Assembly (NCBI GenBank): GCA_963665395.2
Contig: OY762251.1
Location: 2,852,001-2,916,000 of the forward strand
Length of the DNA stretch: 64,000 nt
DNA from: Bin87 sp963665395
GTDB lineage: Bacteria; Chloroflexota; Dehalococcoidia; Lucifugimonadales; UBA3495
Reading direction: 5' to 3'
The stretch's first letter is position 1; each line of letters starts with the position of its first letter. Below are positions 25,589 through 33,843 of this stretch, piece after piece. Both the position numbers and the translations under genes were made by a program. The notes beneath the pieces were generated by a model, which saw only the letters and a list, made by a program, of their open reading frames with translations, did no database searches and was not told the DNA's origin.

Positions 25589-27007
25589 TCATTTCCTCGG
25601 GAGCAGGCCCTGGGGCCAGAAGGACAGGAAAAGGATGAGAAGGATGAAGGAAATGGCGTCCTTCCATTCGCCGGCCAGATCCCAGATGCCGAACTGCTCC
25701 ACCAGGCCCAGGACGAAACCGCCCACGATGGCCCCGTAGAGATTGCCGATGCCGCCCACCACCGAGGCGATCCAACCCTTGAGCAGCAACAGCAGTCCCA
25801 TGCGCGGTTGCAGCGCGGTGTCGTGTCCGGTGAGAATGCCGGCCATGGCGGCGTAGAGCGCGCCGATGAAGAAGACGGCGGAAATGATGACCGTGGTGTT
25901 GATGCCCACCACCTTGGAAACCTCTTCGTCGTCGCCGATGGCGCGGACGGCGCGGCCAAAGGACGTCTGCTGCAAAAGGAGCCACATACCGGCGAATCCC
26001 GCCACCGCGACGCCGATGGCGAAGACGTTGAAACCCTTGATGCGGGCGCCCGCGATGTTCCAGGGAGCGCTGCCGAAGGCGTCGGGCAATGGGCGCGGCG
26101 CGCTTTCAAAGACGATGACGATGAACGCCGCGATGGCTAGCAGGATGCCCAGGGAGGCCACCAGCATGATCAGAGGCGAACGCGCCCGCTGCCTCATGTA
26201 CACGTACAGGCCCCGGTACAAGGCCAGCCCCACGGCGCCGGCCAGCAGGCAGGACACCGCCCAGCTCAAGTATAGGCCGGCTCCGGGCGCGCTGGACAAC
26301 AGGTAGCCGCACCATGCGCCCAGGACGCCGGCCGGGATGGCCGTGACAATGCCAAAAGGCATCGGGCGAAGGGAAATGAACAGGCGGTGGCAGACCCGGT
26401 AGGACACGATGATGGCGACGATGGCCGTGGCGGCGCCCACCGCCGGGCTCAGGGTTAAATGCAACAGATGGGGGTAGGAAAGCACAATCCCGACGTAGGC
26501 GCCGACGCCGGCGGCAAGAACCGCCACTGCCGCTTTGAACGCCGGGGGGCTGAGTGAGGAACGGAAACGGGCGGCAAAGGCGGCGTGCAGGGCCCAGGCG
26601 CACGCGCCGGCGACGATTACGCCGAACACTACGTTGACGAAAACGCTGTTGACGTCGGCCCGAGAGCCGAGGGCGGTGGCCGTCCGCAAATAGAAGACGC
26701 CATATGCGCCCAGGGCCGCCGCCGCGCCGTAATACAGATCAAAAAACCAGACGGTGCTGTACACCAGGGTGAAACCCATGGCCAGCAGGGCATACACCGC
26801 GCCCACCGCCAGGCCGTTGAAGGCGAACTGCAATGCCTGGGGCGGCGACTGGCCGATTTTCCAGGCGATGTAGCCGAGGGCGGCGGCAGTCAATACGGCG
26901 GCCAGCAGGCGAGCGCCGGGAATATCCAGCAACCGGGGCAGGCCGCGCGCGCTGTCTTGATTACTCGCCAATGAGCACCCGAAAGGTAGTCCAAAGATTT
27001 TGCTCAA
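25589..27007 (-). CDS. livH: Branched-chain amino acid-type ABC transporter permease LivH, enlarged
   Basis: 472 residues, against roughly 290-300 for an ordinary LivH. The N-terminal part (LAVGAVYALLAMGFTLVYS) and C-terminal part (GRAVRAIGDDEEVSKVVGINTTVIIS, ASVVGGIGNLYGAIVGGFVLGLVEQFG) are standard. Between them is an extra block, about residues 110-290, rich in hydrophobic helices and ending at LYVYMRQRARSPLIMLVASLGI. The usual N-F-A-H-G motif is replaced by DLYYG. The TTG start is uncertain. A 12-pair hairpin lies just upstream. Confidence 0.85.
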   Translation of the reverse strand: MSKIFGLPFGCSLASNQDSARGLPRLLDIPGARLLAAVLTAAALGYIAWKIGQSPPQALQFAFNGLAVGAVYALLAMGFTLVYSTVWFFDLYYGAAAALGAYGVFYLRTATALGSRADVNSVFVNVVFGVIVAGACAWALHAAFAARFRSSLSPPAFKAAVAVLAAGVGAYVGIVLSYPHLLHLTLSPAVGAATAIVAIIVSYRVCHRLFISLRPMPFGIVTAIPAGVLGAWCGYLLSSAPGAGLYLSWAVSCLLAGAVGLALYRGLYVYMRQRARSPLIMLVASLGILLAIAAFIVIVFESAPRPLPDAFGSAPWNIAGARIKGFNVFAIGVAVAGFAGMWLLLQQTSFGRAVRAIGDDEEVSKVVGINTTVIISAVFFIGALYAAMAGILTGHDTALQPRMGLLLLLKGWIASVVGGIGNLYGAIVGGFVLGLVEQFGIWDLAGEWKDAISFILLILFLSFWPQGLLPRK

Positions 27008-27037
27008 TCAATTATCGCGCTGCAAATCATAGCACAA

Positions 27038-27069
27038 CGGGGCCGGTCGCGTTGCCACGACCGGCCCCG
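27038..27069 (-). terminator. Strong hairpin upstream of livH
   Basis: A perfect 12-pair stem (CGGGGCCGGTCG with CGACCGGCCCCG) and an eight-base loop sits between the PaREP1-like gene and livH. No U run follows, so it may attenuate or stabilise the transcript between the highly expressed binding-protein gene and the permease genes, rather than end transcription outright. Confidence 0.45.
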
Positions 27070-27125
27070 TCATACCGGCGTTAACCTCCTGACCAGGTTT
27101 GCGTTGGGACCGCCGGGTTTCGCGG

Positions 27126-27482
27126 TTACCGGCGAACCAGGGGATCCATCTTGTCCAGGAAACGCTCCACGTCGTCCAGGCCCCTCCCGACATATCCGGC
27201 GCTGCGCCAGTCTTCATAAAAGTTCATGTGCAGAGCGCTGGCCACGTCGAACAGGCGCCGGAGTTCCTCATCGCCGGTTTCGCCGCGCAAGTCGTCAACT
27301 GCGTCGAACAGCAAGCTGTGACCCCGGTGTTCCCAGCCCCGACTATTCGCCACGGCCTTGACGATCTGGGCGGCCGCTCCCCAACCCTTTTCCGATGCCT
27401 GGCGCACGTCGCCGCCGGCCAGTTCCGCGCGGGCCTGAGCCAAGAGGAAACGGCTGGATTCGTGGTATTTCTGTGTGGTCAT
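27126..27482 (-). CDS. PaREP1-like (HEPN-type) small helical protein
   Basis: 118 residues from MTTQKYHESS; GGAGG lies 11 bases upstream, and paralogues at 38220 and 38626 start at the same point, so the extra 12 codons to 27518 are not used. The fold is all-helical: SSRFLLAQARAELAGGDVRQASEKGWGAAAQIVKAVA, then RGWEHRGH and FDVASALHMNFYED. The family (PaREP1/PF05942-like) is thought to be HEPN-like; the R-x6-H in RGWEHRGH could be the HEPN pair, which is inference. It sits between the binding-protein and permease genes of a transporter, an odd place for it. Confidence 0.75.
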   Translation of the reverse strand: MTTQKYHESSRFLLAQARAELAGGDVRQASEKGWGAAAQIVKAVANSRGWEHRGHSLLFDAVDDLRGETGDEELRRLFDVASALHMNFYEDWRSAGYVGRGLDDVERFLDKMDPLVRR

Positions 27483-27625
27483 TTCAGTAGGCGCCTCCGT
27501 GAGTTCCACGACAGTCAAGGCATAACCTTACGCTGCTCGCTTCATACGATTTGCAAGAGCCGCAGCAAGCTGGTCGAGGATATGCGGGTTGGTATGGACG
27601 ATTTTTGAATCGTCCATACCAAGGT

Positions 27626-30061
27626 TTAGGGTATGGGAGCGGGGCCGAGGATGCGATGGCCCTGGTTGTCATCGTTGCGCTCTGCTTCGGGCAGTATTTC
27701 GATGACCACGTTGGACAGGCCGGCCACGTCGCCGTTTTCGTCGAAGGCATAGCCATCGCCGATGGCGCCGCTCCAAGTGAGGTTGTACAGACAATCGCGG
27801 ATGCCGGCGGAATTCTGGTCGTCGCCGGTTTGGCTCAAGCACTCGGCGGCGATATACACGTCGTCGTAGGCCGAGCCCTGGAACCAGGGCAGGGTGGCGA
27901 CAGCGCCGAAGCGGGCTTCGTAGTTGGCGAGGAAGTCCTTGCCGGTCTGGGTGGCGAGGTCGGGGTTGGGGACGATGGCCTTCAGCCCGGTGGCGGCGTC
28001 GCCGGCGATACCCAGGGCTTCCGGTTGGGTGGGCACCACTTCGGAGTAGATGGGGCCTTCGAATCCCAGATCGCGCAGCTGCTTGACGATGGTGCCGCCG
28101 GAGAACTCGCCCTGGGCGGCCAGGAAGATGCCGTCCGGTTCGGCATTGATCAGCTTGGTCAACTGGGACCGGAAATCGGTGACGTCGGAAGCGTAGCTTT
28201 CTGCCGCAACCACGTGGCCGCCCAATTCTTCCAGGCGGGCTACCGTGGTGCGTCGCGCTCCCTCAGCATAGTCGGTGGCTTCCGTAATGGTGGCCAGATG
28301 GTGGACTCCATCGACGTAAAGCGTGTTGCCGGTGTCGATCCCGAGCTGGAGGTCGTTGATGGCGGTGCGGAAGATGTAATCGCCGGCGCCGGCGATGTCG
28401 GGGCTGGTAGCGGAAGCGGAGAGCATGATCACCCCCTCCCTTTCGGCCAGGGGAGCCGCACCCAGCATGGCGCCGCTGCAAGTGGTGCCGAGGATAATCT
28501 TCACGCCGTCCACGTCGGTGAGCTTGTTGTAAGCGGTGATGGCATCCTGGGCGGCGCACTTGGAGTCTTCGGGGATGAGTTCGAGCATCCGCCCGTTGAT
28601 GCCACCGGCGGCGTTGATTTCTTCGACGGCCAGGAGCTTGGCGTTGAGGATGGGATTGCCGTAAGACTCGGCTACGCCGGTGAGGGCGTCCATGGCGCCG
28701 ATGCGGAAAGGCGCCTGGGGCGCCGGCGGCGGGGCGGGGGGCATGGCGGCGGCCGCTTCCGCTCCCGGAGCGGGTCCCAGGACGCGATAGCCCTGGTTGT
28801 CCTCGGTACGGTCGCCAAGCGGAAGTACCTCAACCACCACGTTGGACAGGCCCTCCACTTCGCCCATGGCGTCGAAACTGTAATTCTCGCCGATGGCTCC
28901 GCTCCAGGTGACCTGGTACATGCAGTCACGGAAACCGGCGGCGTCCTGGTCATCGTTGGTCATTTTGAGACATTCGGCGGCGATGTACACGTCGTCGTAG
29001 GCGGAGCCCAGGTACCAGGGCAGCGTGACGTAGTCGTACCGAGCGCGGAAGTTGGCGAGGACCTCCTGGGCTTTGGGGTTGGCCGGGTCCAGCTCGGCGG
29101 TGATGGCCTTCAGCCCGGTGGCGTCGTCGCCGGCGACTTCCAGAGCCGTTGCGCCCACGGGCACGATTTCGGAGTACAGCGGCCCTTCGTAGCCCAGCTC
29201 GCGAATCTGCTTGACGACGGTGCCGCCGGAAAATTCCGCCTGGGCGGCGACGTGGATGGCGTCCGGGTTGGCGTTGATCAGCTTGGTCAACTGGCTGCGA
29301 AAGTCGGTGACGTCGGAGGCGTAGCGCTCTTCGCCGACCACCTGGCCGCCCAGTTTCACGAATTGATCCACCGTGGTGCGGCGCACGCCCTCGGCGTAGT
29401 CGGTGGTTTCGGTGATGGTAGCCAGCGTGCGCACCCCGTCGGCCCACAGGACGTTGCCGGTATCGATGCCCAGCTGGAGGTCGCTCATTGACGTGCGGAA
29501 GATGTAATCTCCCGCGTTGGCGATGTCAGGGTTGGTGGCCAGGCCGGAGAAGAGAATAACCCCGTCGGCCTCGGCCAAAGGCGCGGCGCCCAGCATGGCG
29601 CCGCTACAGGAGGTTCCCAGGATGATTTTTACCCCGTCCACGTCGGTCAGCTTGTTGTAAGCGGTGATGGCGTCCTGGGCGGCGCACTTGGAGTCCTCAA
29701 CGATGAGTTCCAGCATCCGGCCGTTGATGCCCCCCGCGTCGTTTATCTCAGCCGCGGCCATCTGCTTGGCCTGCACGGCCACGTTGCCGTAGGTTTCGCC
29801 GGGGCCGGTGAGGGACTCCATCACGCCGATGCGGAAAGGCTCAGCAGACGCCGGCATGGCGACCGTGGGTTGTTGTTCCGCCGGCGCAGCCGTGGGCTGC
29901 GGGGCGGCGCCGGAGCCGGCGGTGGCGCCAGTACCGGCGGCGGGCGGCGCAGTTGGCGCCGGCGTTTCCGCTGCCGGCCCGCCGCACGCAACGACGACCA
30001 GCGCCAAGACCAGCAAAGCCGCCAGAGATACCGTCCAATTCAATCGCAAAATACGCTTCAT
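27626..30061 (-). CDS. Double-domain ABC transporter substrate-binding lipoprotein (LivK-like)
   Basis: 811 residues. The lipobox LVVVAC (Cys26) and a Pro/Ala/Gly linker precede two complete copies of a type I periplasmic binding domain, about 75-440 and 450-805, joined by a short Ala/Pro linker. Both copies begin FRIGVMESLTG or FRIGAMDALTG and share long identical stretches such as EDSKCAAQDAITAYNKLTDV and SDVTDFRSQLTKLINA. Ordinary LivK proteins have one domain (about 380 residues). The gene lies upstream of livHMGF on the same strand and presumably feeds that transporter with two ligand sites per lipoprotein. Confidence 0.9.
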   Translation of the reverse strand: MKRILRLNWTVSLAALLVLALVVVACGGPAAETPAPTAPPAAGTGATAGSGAAPQPTAAPAEQQPTVAMPASAEPFRIGVMESLTGPGETYGNVAVQAKQMAAAEINDAGGINGRMLELIVEDSKCAAQDAITAYNKLTDVDGVKIILGTSCSGAMLGAAPLAEADGVILFSGLATNPDIANAGDYIFRTSMSDLQLGIDTGNVLWADGVRTLATITETTDYAEGVRRTTVDQFVKLGGQVVGEERYASDVTDFRSQLTKLINANPDAIHVAAQAEFSGGTVVKQIRELGYEGPLYSEIVPVGATALEVAGDDATGLKAITAELDPANPKAQEVLANFRARYDYVTLPWYLGSAYDDVYIAAECLKMTNDDQDAAGFRDCMYQVTWSGAIGENYSFDAMGEVEGLSNVVVEVLPLGDRTEDNQGYRVLGPAPGAEAAAAMPPAPPPAPQAPFRIGAMDALTGVAESYGNPILNAKLLAVEEINAAGGINGRMLELIPEDSKCAAQDAITAYNKLTDVDGVKIILGTTCSGAMLGAAPLAEREGVIMLSASATSPDIAGAGDYIFRTAINDLQLGIDTGNTLYVDGVHHLATITEATDYAEGARRTTVARLEELGGHVVAAESYASDVTDFRSQLTKLINAEPDGIFLAAQGEFSGGTIVKQLRDLGFEGPIYSEVVPTQPEALGIAGDAATGLKAIVPNPDLATQTGKDFLANYEARFGAVATLPWFQGSAYDDVYIAAECLSQTGDDQNSAGIRDCLYNLTWSGAIGDGYAFDENGDVAGLSNVVIEILPEAERNDDNQGHRILGPAPIP

Positions 30062-30094
30062 TATTCATTCCTCCAAAGGGTAATTTCCCCGCGC

Positions 30095-31762
30095 TTACTC
30101 AACGCGAAACACCGTGCCGTCCGTTGTTCTGACGATGAGGATCCCCTTGCTCATTACTGGCGGGATCCGAATGCTCGCTCCCAGGTTCATGCTCCACGTT
30201 ACTGTGCCGTCATCCCGGTTCAAAGAATAGAGGTTGCCGTCATCATCGCCGAAAATCAGCTGGTCTTTCACCACCAGCGGCGAGGCCCAGATATCGTTAT
30301 CCGCTTTGAATGTCCATTGGAGCGAACCGTCCACGGCGTCCAGGGCATACATGACATGGTCATGGCTGCCCACGTAAATCGTCTCCCCATTTTCGTCGCC
30401 GGCCAGCGCCGGGCCGCTTTTCAATCCCTGCAAGGGATTTTCCGGAGTAAAACGCCATAGCCCGCCCTGTTGTCCCTTGGGGCGGGGGACGCCGGGAACT
30501 TGCCACCACCAGAGCTGGGCCCAGATCTGTTTGAACTGGTACAGGCCGGGGATTTCCCGGACGCGGGCATCCACCGCGTACAACTGTCCGCCGGAAGTGA
30601 AATAAGCCCTCTCGCCATCCTCCGAGATCACCGGCGAGCCGGTGATGGCCCGAGGGGTTCGGTAGCGGAACCATTCCTGCCCGGTTCGAGCCGAGAGGAC
30701 GTAAAAGATCCCCTTGTCATCACCTACGTATAAACGCCCGTCATGGATTGCCACTGCATCGCTGGCGTTGCTCTCCAGCTGCGTGCGCCAGATCTCCGCT
30801 CCGGAATGGGCGTCAAGGGCGTACATCCAGCTTTCGCCCGAACCGATGTAAAGCAGGCCGTCGGAAATCAGGGGCGGGACCTCTACCGTGTCCTCGGCCG
30901 GGAAACTCCAACGGGCGTTTCCATCGTAAGCGTTCCAGGCGTTGACGGTATGATCCGTGCTGCCAAAAAACAGATCCGCTCCCACCACCGCTGCCGACGC
31001 CGTGATACGTCCCGGCGTTTCCCCTTCCCACTTTTCAACCATGGAGAGGTCATGGTGGAAAAGCGCATAGATGCCGTCGGACGAGCCAATATAGATATGG
31101 CCGTCTTGCGACACGGGTTCCGACGCAAGGGGATCTCCCGGGATCGTATCATTCCACGCGCTGACTTTTCCCGCCGGCGGCGGTGGCCCTAATTCGACAA
31201 AGCGACTGTGGCGCAGGTCTCGGCCGGCAGCCGCCCAGGAGCCGGGACCGCTGTCGATGGTCAGCTGGGTCAAGGTCTTTTTGAACAGCACCACCGGGTT
31301 GGGGGCGAACGGATAGTTGACCCAGATGACAAAGACGATGAACAGGGCGACGATACACGCGGTTATAATGCGTCGCCAGGACACGCGGCGGGCCAGCCAG
31401 TTCTGGCGGCGATGCTGGGCCCAGGGCGGAAGCCGGACGATGACCTGGCCGCACCGGCCATTGGCGCACCGGGAGCCGACCCGTTGGTCTTCCAACCCGC
31501 AGTACGGGCACGTTACCAGCAAGTAGTCATCGTGCAGAACGTCGTCGTCTCCCGCCGTGAGGGGGGGCGCGTCCGAGACCGCTACGCCGGGGGCGGAGCG
31601 AAGGGCGTCCGTCATCACGGTATCCGCAGCAGGGCCGGCTTCCGCGTCAGGCGCGGAATAGGACCGCGATTCAAACTGACCGGGATTGGGAGCGGGACTG
31701 GGTTCCTCCGGTCCGGACGGACGGCGGGCAACCCGGCGGAACAGATCCCCGATTCCTGGCAT
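30095..31762 (-). CDS. Membrane-anchored PQQ-like beta-propeller with an N-terminal zinc ribbon
   Basis: 555 residues. After a disordered proline-rich start come a zinc ribbon (VTCPYCGLEDQRVGSRCANG, with a further Cys), one membrane helix (IITACIVALFIVFVIWV) and a large propeller with blades such as GHIYIGSSDGIYAL, GLLYIGSGESWMYALDAHSGAEIW, GRLYVGDDKGIFYVLSARTG and FGDDDGNLYSLNRDDGTVTW. These are the BamB/PQQ-like repeats, without the residues that bind PQQ in dehydrogenases. The zinc ribbon would be cytoplasmic and the propeller external. It lies 33 bases before the binding-protein gene and 41 bases after the selenoprotein gene, probably all one transcript. Confidence 0.82.
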   Translation of the reverse strand: MPGIGDLFRRVARRPSGPEEPSPAPNPGQFESRSYSAPDAEAGPAADTVMTDALRSAPGVAVSDAPPLTAGDDDVLHDDYLLVTCPYCGLEDQRVGSRCANGRCGQVIVRLPPWAQHRRQNWLARRVSWRRIITACIVALFIVFVIWVNYPFAPNPVVLFKKTLTQLTIDSGPGSWAAAGRDLRHSRFVELGPPPPAGKVSAWNDTIPGDPLASEPVSQDGHIYIGSSDGIYALFHHDLSMVEKWEGETPGRITASAAVVGADLFFGSTDHTVNAWNAYDGNARWSFPAEDTVEVPPLISDGLLYIGSGESWMYALDAHSGAEIWRTQLESNASDAVAIHDGRLYVGDDKGIFYVLSARTGQEWFRYRTPRAITGSPVISEDGERAYFTSGGQLYAVDARVREIPGLYQFKQIWAQLWWWQVPGVPRPKGQQGGLWRFTPENPLQGLKSGPALAGDENGETIYVGSHDHVMYALDAVDGSLQWTFKADNDIWASPLVVKDQLIFGDDDGNLYSLNRDDGTVTWSMNLGASIRIPPVMSKGILIVRTTDGTVFRVE

Positions 31763-31803
31763 AACTCAGTGTCACTCCAATCTGTATTGGCTCGTGTCCG
31801 AGA

Positions 31804-32367
31804 TCAGCCGGCGGGAACGGCGCCGTGGCTGAGCAGACCCCGCACGCCGGGGGTCAACATACGGGCCCGTTCCAGCAACCCGTCGTTGCCCGCGTTGGTG
31901 ATGGGATGCGGACAAACGAGGTACGGGAAGTCGGGAACTCCCATCAGCCTGGTGTAGGCGCGGGCGGTGTTCACGAAGACCGACGTGATGATCGTGGCTG
32001 CCGGGATGCCCTGCCGCTCCAAGGTAATTCCGTCGTGCAAACTGCCCGACGAGCATCCCCCTCAATCCCCGACGCCGGCGATGACGAAATCGGCGTTGCG
32101 GTGCAGGTCGGCCAGCACTTCGGGATGGGGCGGCAGCGACGCGCTGTGCTTGCGGGCGTAGAAGATGTTGGAGAACTCAAACTCGGCGTCCAGCTCGCGG
32201 GCGATGGCCCACAGGATGACGTCGGAGTTGGCCTTGGAGTTGTCCAGCAGGCCCAGGCGGGCGCCGCGCAGGTCGGCGGTGCGGGCCGCCAGCGCCAGGG
32301 CGGTCTCGCCCGGGTCAAACCCGGTGGGATCGATCAGTTGTACGGTTGCGGTGTTTCCGGTCGTCAT
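31804..32367 (-). CDS. UGSC-family (seleno)protein with in-frame TGA as selenocysteine
   Basis: 187 residues if the TGA at 32064-32062 is read as selenocysteine (residue 102). The frame before it (ARLGLLDNSKANSDVILWAI, then NADFVIAGVGD) and after it (GGCSSGSLHDGITLERQGIP, then FPYLVCPHPITN) belongs to one family, known as the UGSC (seleno)proteins, whose U-G-x-C motif here is U-G-G-C (Sec102, Cys105). Reading stops at TGA would remove the active site and half of the protein. A hairpin fitting the bacterial SECIS rules follows the TGA. The gene is 21 bases after a partner gene of 349 residues. The U-x-x-C arrangement suggests redox or thiol chemistry; the substrate is unknown. No selA, selB or selD is in the window. 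Confidence 0.85.
32031..32051 (-). promoter_or_regulatory. SECIS-like hairpin directing selenocysteine insertion
   Basis: Ten bases after the TGA, CGTCG pairs with CGACG, then after a G-A mismatch GCA pairs with TGC, closing on the three-base loop GTT. The loop starts 20 bases after the TGA and opens with G followed by T. Bacterial SECIS elements have a short stem with a small G/GU-containing loop about 16-37 bases from the UGA, so position, size and loop all fit. Confidence 0.65.
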
Positions 32368-32388
32368 CTCGCTCTCCTGCGCCGGCCA

Positions 32389-33438
32389 TCAGGGGCCGGC
32401 GTCGATTGGGGTGGTAACTGCGGGTACGCCGTAGTAGTTCATGATGATTTCGCTGTAAATGCCGCTGTCGCCGCCGGCTTTGAGGATCAGGATATCGTCG
32501 GGACTGGCGACGGACATCCGGCGCGCTTCGTCATCGCCCGGCTCAATCGGCCCGTTGACCATGCCCAGATATTTCAGCTCGCCCACGGAGCGCCAGGCGC
32601 GCTCGTACAGGTATTCCTGCATATCGCGTCGGCTCCAGCCGAAACGACTCAACAGCTCGGAATGCCAGTGACCCACCACCCAAACCCATTTGATTTCCCG
32701 CCCGAAATAGACGGCCATGCCGTGGGACGACATTCCGTCGGCGATGGAGTCCAGCAGGCTTTCGGCCGTGGTGCCGTAGCGGTTGGCGTGCATGGACGGA
32801 TCCTGGATGGTGGCCACCGTCACCGTGGATTGTTCCGCAGAGTAACCCAGGCTGACGTGGAGCGGCTCCCAGGGACTGTTTTCCTCGTCTTCACCGATGA
32901 CCACGCCGTACTTGGTCAGACTGCCCATGCAGCCCCGGTCAAGCAGGCCGGGTCGCTGCTCGAAAACGTTGAGCAGGATGAGGCGCAAGGCGCGGCCGAT
33001 GGTGGAGTTGGCCCGGTTGCCGGGACTGAACAGGTTGTCGGTGCAGTTCAGGCCAATCTCCCGTCGGATTGGGCCATTCACGATTACCAGAACGCCGGTG
33101 GAGTTGGTGACCGCCGATACCTCGTGGATGCAGTTGGGATCGTGTTCGAAAAGCACGCGGAAAACGGCTAAAACAATGGGAAAGTATTCCGGCAGGCAGC
33201 CGGCCATCACGGCGTTGGCCGCCGCCTGCTCCGCCGTAAGCGCCCGGCGCCGCACGGGAACTTCGCCCAACACGGCATCGGGTTCCAGCCCCACGGCGGC
33301 CAGCATGGCCTGGACCCGGTCGGACGTTGGCGGCACCACGGGCAAGCCGTCGGTCCAGCCACGCCGGTAGCATTCCTCGATGGCGTCCAGGGTATCGGGG
33401 TAGGGATGTACGGCAGCGCGTTGCGCGAGGTCAGACAA
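32389..33438 (-). CDS. Conserved partner of the UGSC-family selenoprotein
   Basis: 349 residues from a TTG start, supported by a TATAAT box about 40 bases upstream; the next in-frame Met would remove a well-formed N-terminus (DTLDAIEECYRRGWTDGLPVVPPT). Conserved-looking cysteines occur in MAGCLPEYFP, LNCTDNLFSPGNRANSTIGRA and LLDRGCMGSLTKYGVVIGED. No membrane segments or known cofactor motif. I recall this type of protein beside UGSC-family genes but know no function; a role as the larger subunit or substrate-binding partner of the selenoprotein is inference from the 21-base spacing. Confidence 0.75.
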   Translation of the reverse strand: MSDLAQRAAVHPYPDTLDAIEECYRRGWTDGLPVVPPTSDRVQAMLAAVGLEPDAVLGEVPVRRRALTAEQAAANAVMAGCLPEYFPIVLAVFRVLFEHDPNCIHEVSAVTNSTGVLVIVNGPIRREIGLNCTDNLFSPGNRANSTIGRALRLILLNVFEQRPGLLDRGCMGSLTKYGVVIGEDEENSPWEPLHVSLGYSAEQSTVTVATIQDPSMHANRYGTTAESLLDSIADGMSSHGMAVYFGREIKWVWVVGHWHSELLSRFGWSRRDMQEYLYERAWRSVGELKYLGMVNGPIEPGDDEARRMSVASPDDILILKAGGDSGIYSEIIMNYYGVPAVTTPIDAGP

Positions 33439-33477
33439 AGTTAGGCCCCCAGGGAGCAGGATGCTATGGATACGGTC

Positions 33478-33483
33478 ATTATA
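33478..33483 (-). promoter_or_regulatory. -10 box upstream of the selenoprotein module
   Basis: A perfect TATAAT on the minus strand about 40 bases before the TTG start at 33438. The -35 region is poor (best is TTGGTA with only 13 bases of spacing), so an activator or alternative factor may be needed. Confidence 0.4.
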
Positions 33484-33639
33484 GACCCCAATATTCTACC
33501 AACCGCAGGGCGATAATCTCAACTTGCCGATTCGCTCATGAGGAAATTTCGCTACTCTCCAATTCAGAATGCAATTCACGCAGCCCGTGCTACACTGCCC
33601 GCGTGGAACGATCAAGCAAGGCGCCGCAGGAGGCGAGCT

Positions 33640-33843
33640 ATGACGCAAACCGTGAAAGCCAGGTTCGCCAACGGGGTACTCACGCCGCTGGAAGCCATTG
33701 ACCTACCGGAAGGCGCGTTGGTCACGCTGGACATCGGAGAAATCTACGGCGCAGAGCCGGTGAATTACAACCGGCTGAACGATGAATTGATGGATGAGGA
33801 ATATTTCGAGAAGGAACGGAGAATCAGGGAACGCAGCGCATAA
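33640..33843 (+). CDS. DUF104-type antitoxin
   Basis: 67 residues starting 7 bases after GGAGG. VKARFANGVLTPLEAIDLPEGALVTLDI is the small beta-barrel core of DUF104/AF2212-like antitoxins, followed by a charged helical tail (DEEYFEKERRIRERS) that would wrap around the toxin. The open frame upstream to 33538 is arginine-rich and not protein-like. The stop overlaps the position where the PIN toxin should begin. The antitoxin looks intact although the toxin gene is damaged. Confidence 0.85.
   Translation: MTQTVKARFANGVLTPLEAIDLPEGALVTLDIGEIYGAEPVNYNRLNDELMDEEYFEKERRIRERSA

Noticed and set aside
25582..26109. N-terminal extension of LivM by 176 codons
   Set aside because: Arg/Ser/Pro-rich sequence lying inside the livH gene in another frame; the Met at 25581 starts right before normal LivM homology.
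27038..27069. Rho-independent terminator with certainty
   Set aside because: The stem is strong but lacks a U tract, so only a moderate-confidence call was kept.
27551..29491. 646-codon open frame on the plus strand
   Set aside because: Antisense to the double-domain binding protein; its internal repetition merely mirrors the duplicated domains.
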